Position numbers and translations under genes: made by a program. DNA of 6,622 bases. Source: Spirochaetota bacterium. GTDB lineage: Bacteria; Spirochaetota; B62-G9; DRHN01. Location of the stretch: contig JAGLSF010000110.1 of assembly GCA_023136305.1 (NCBI GenBank), positions 1 to 6,622 on the forward strand, read 5' to 3'. A model generated the notes under the pieces. That model ran no database searches and had not been told where the DNA came from. It worked only from the letters and a program-made list of their open reading frames with translations. Positions 6,563 through 6,622 of this stretch are shown in pieces; within the stretch, counting starts at the first letter, position 1, and each line of letters opens with the position of its first letter.

Positions 6563-6588
6563 CTATCATGCTGTTATAGTAATGGCAA
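6560..6588 (-). promoter_or_regulatory. Candidate promoter of the regulator-led operon
   Basis: On the minus strand TTGCCA (6588-6583), 17 bases, then TAGTAT (6565-6560) match the sigma-70 consensus at five and four of six positions. This would start transcription inside the inverted repeat, leaving a very short leader to the ATG at 6539. An overlapping alternative is TTGGAA (6600-6595), 16 bases, TATAAC (6578-6573), with four and five matches. If that one were used, a start at 6569 would be nearly leaderless. Either reading places the promoter directly upstream of the regulator. Confidence 0.45.
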
Positions 6589-6600
6589 GGGATTTTCCAA

Positions 6601-6610
6601 GTTTCGAAAC
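6601..6610. promoter_or_regulatory. Perfect 10-bp palindrome GTTTCGAAAC upstream of the regulator promoter
   Basis: GTTTCGAAAC is its own reverse complement and sits immediately upstream of the TTGGAA -35-like box. Its position fits an activator or second operator site. It is short, so chance is possible, and the window ends 12 bases further on, so any repeat of the site cannot be seen. Confidence 0.3.
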
Positions 6611-6622
6611 AGGTGAAGAGGT

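Overview
The window holds six genes, all on the minus strand, so transcription runs from the right edge to the left edge. In transcription order they are a TrmB-family regulator (6539-5709), a trimethylamine methyltransferase (MttB)-superfamily protein without pyrrolysine (5673-4165), a DegT/DnrJ/EryC1/StrS PLP-dependent aminotransferase (4186-2876), a zinc-dependent medium-chain alcohol/polyol dehydrogenase (2748-1621), an L-fucose mutarotase-like FucU/RbsD protein (1483-1058), and the N-terminal 289 residues of an ABC-transporter solute-binding protein that runs off the left edge (869-1).

Organism: this is a bacterium with strong Shine-Dalgarno sites (GGAGG type) and middling base composition. 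The solute-binding protein has a cysteine-free signal sequence ending in FASGKDKE. That style is common in periplasmic binding proteins of spirochaetes (Spirochaeta, Sphaerochaeta and Treponema relatives), so Spirochaetota is my best guess. It is an inference from one signal peptide and the gene mix, not a proof.

Layout: the right edge (6540-6622) is a compact control region with promoter-like boxes, a perfect 10-bp palindrome and a second inverted repeat just before the regulator start. The regulator and the MttB-like gene are close or overlapping. The MttB-like and aminotransferase genes overlap by 22 bp. Gaps of 127, 137 and 188 bp then separate the dehydrogenase, fucU and the binding-protein gene. 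I saw no convincing intrinsic terminator in any gap, so one long operon with internal start points is plausible.

How the genes may work together (inference): the binding protein and presumed permeases beyond the left edge import a solute, probably carbohydrate-like. FucU interconverts sugar anomers, the dehydrogenase and aminotransferase interconvert hydroxyl, keto and amino groups, and the MttB-like protein removes a methyl group from a quaternary or tertiary amine. Together this suggests catabolism of an N-methylated amino sugar, aminocyclitol or similar compound, sensed by the TrmB-type regulator. No corrinoid protein, which MttB-type enzymes normally need, is encoded in the window. That absence, together with the sugar-type neighbours, is the most interesting point here.
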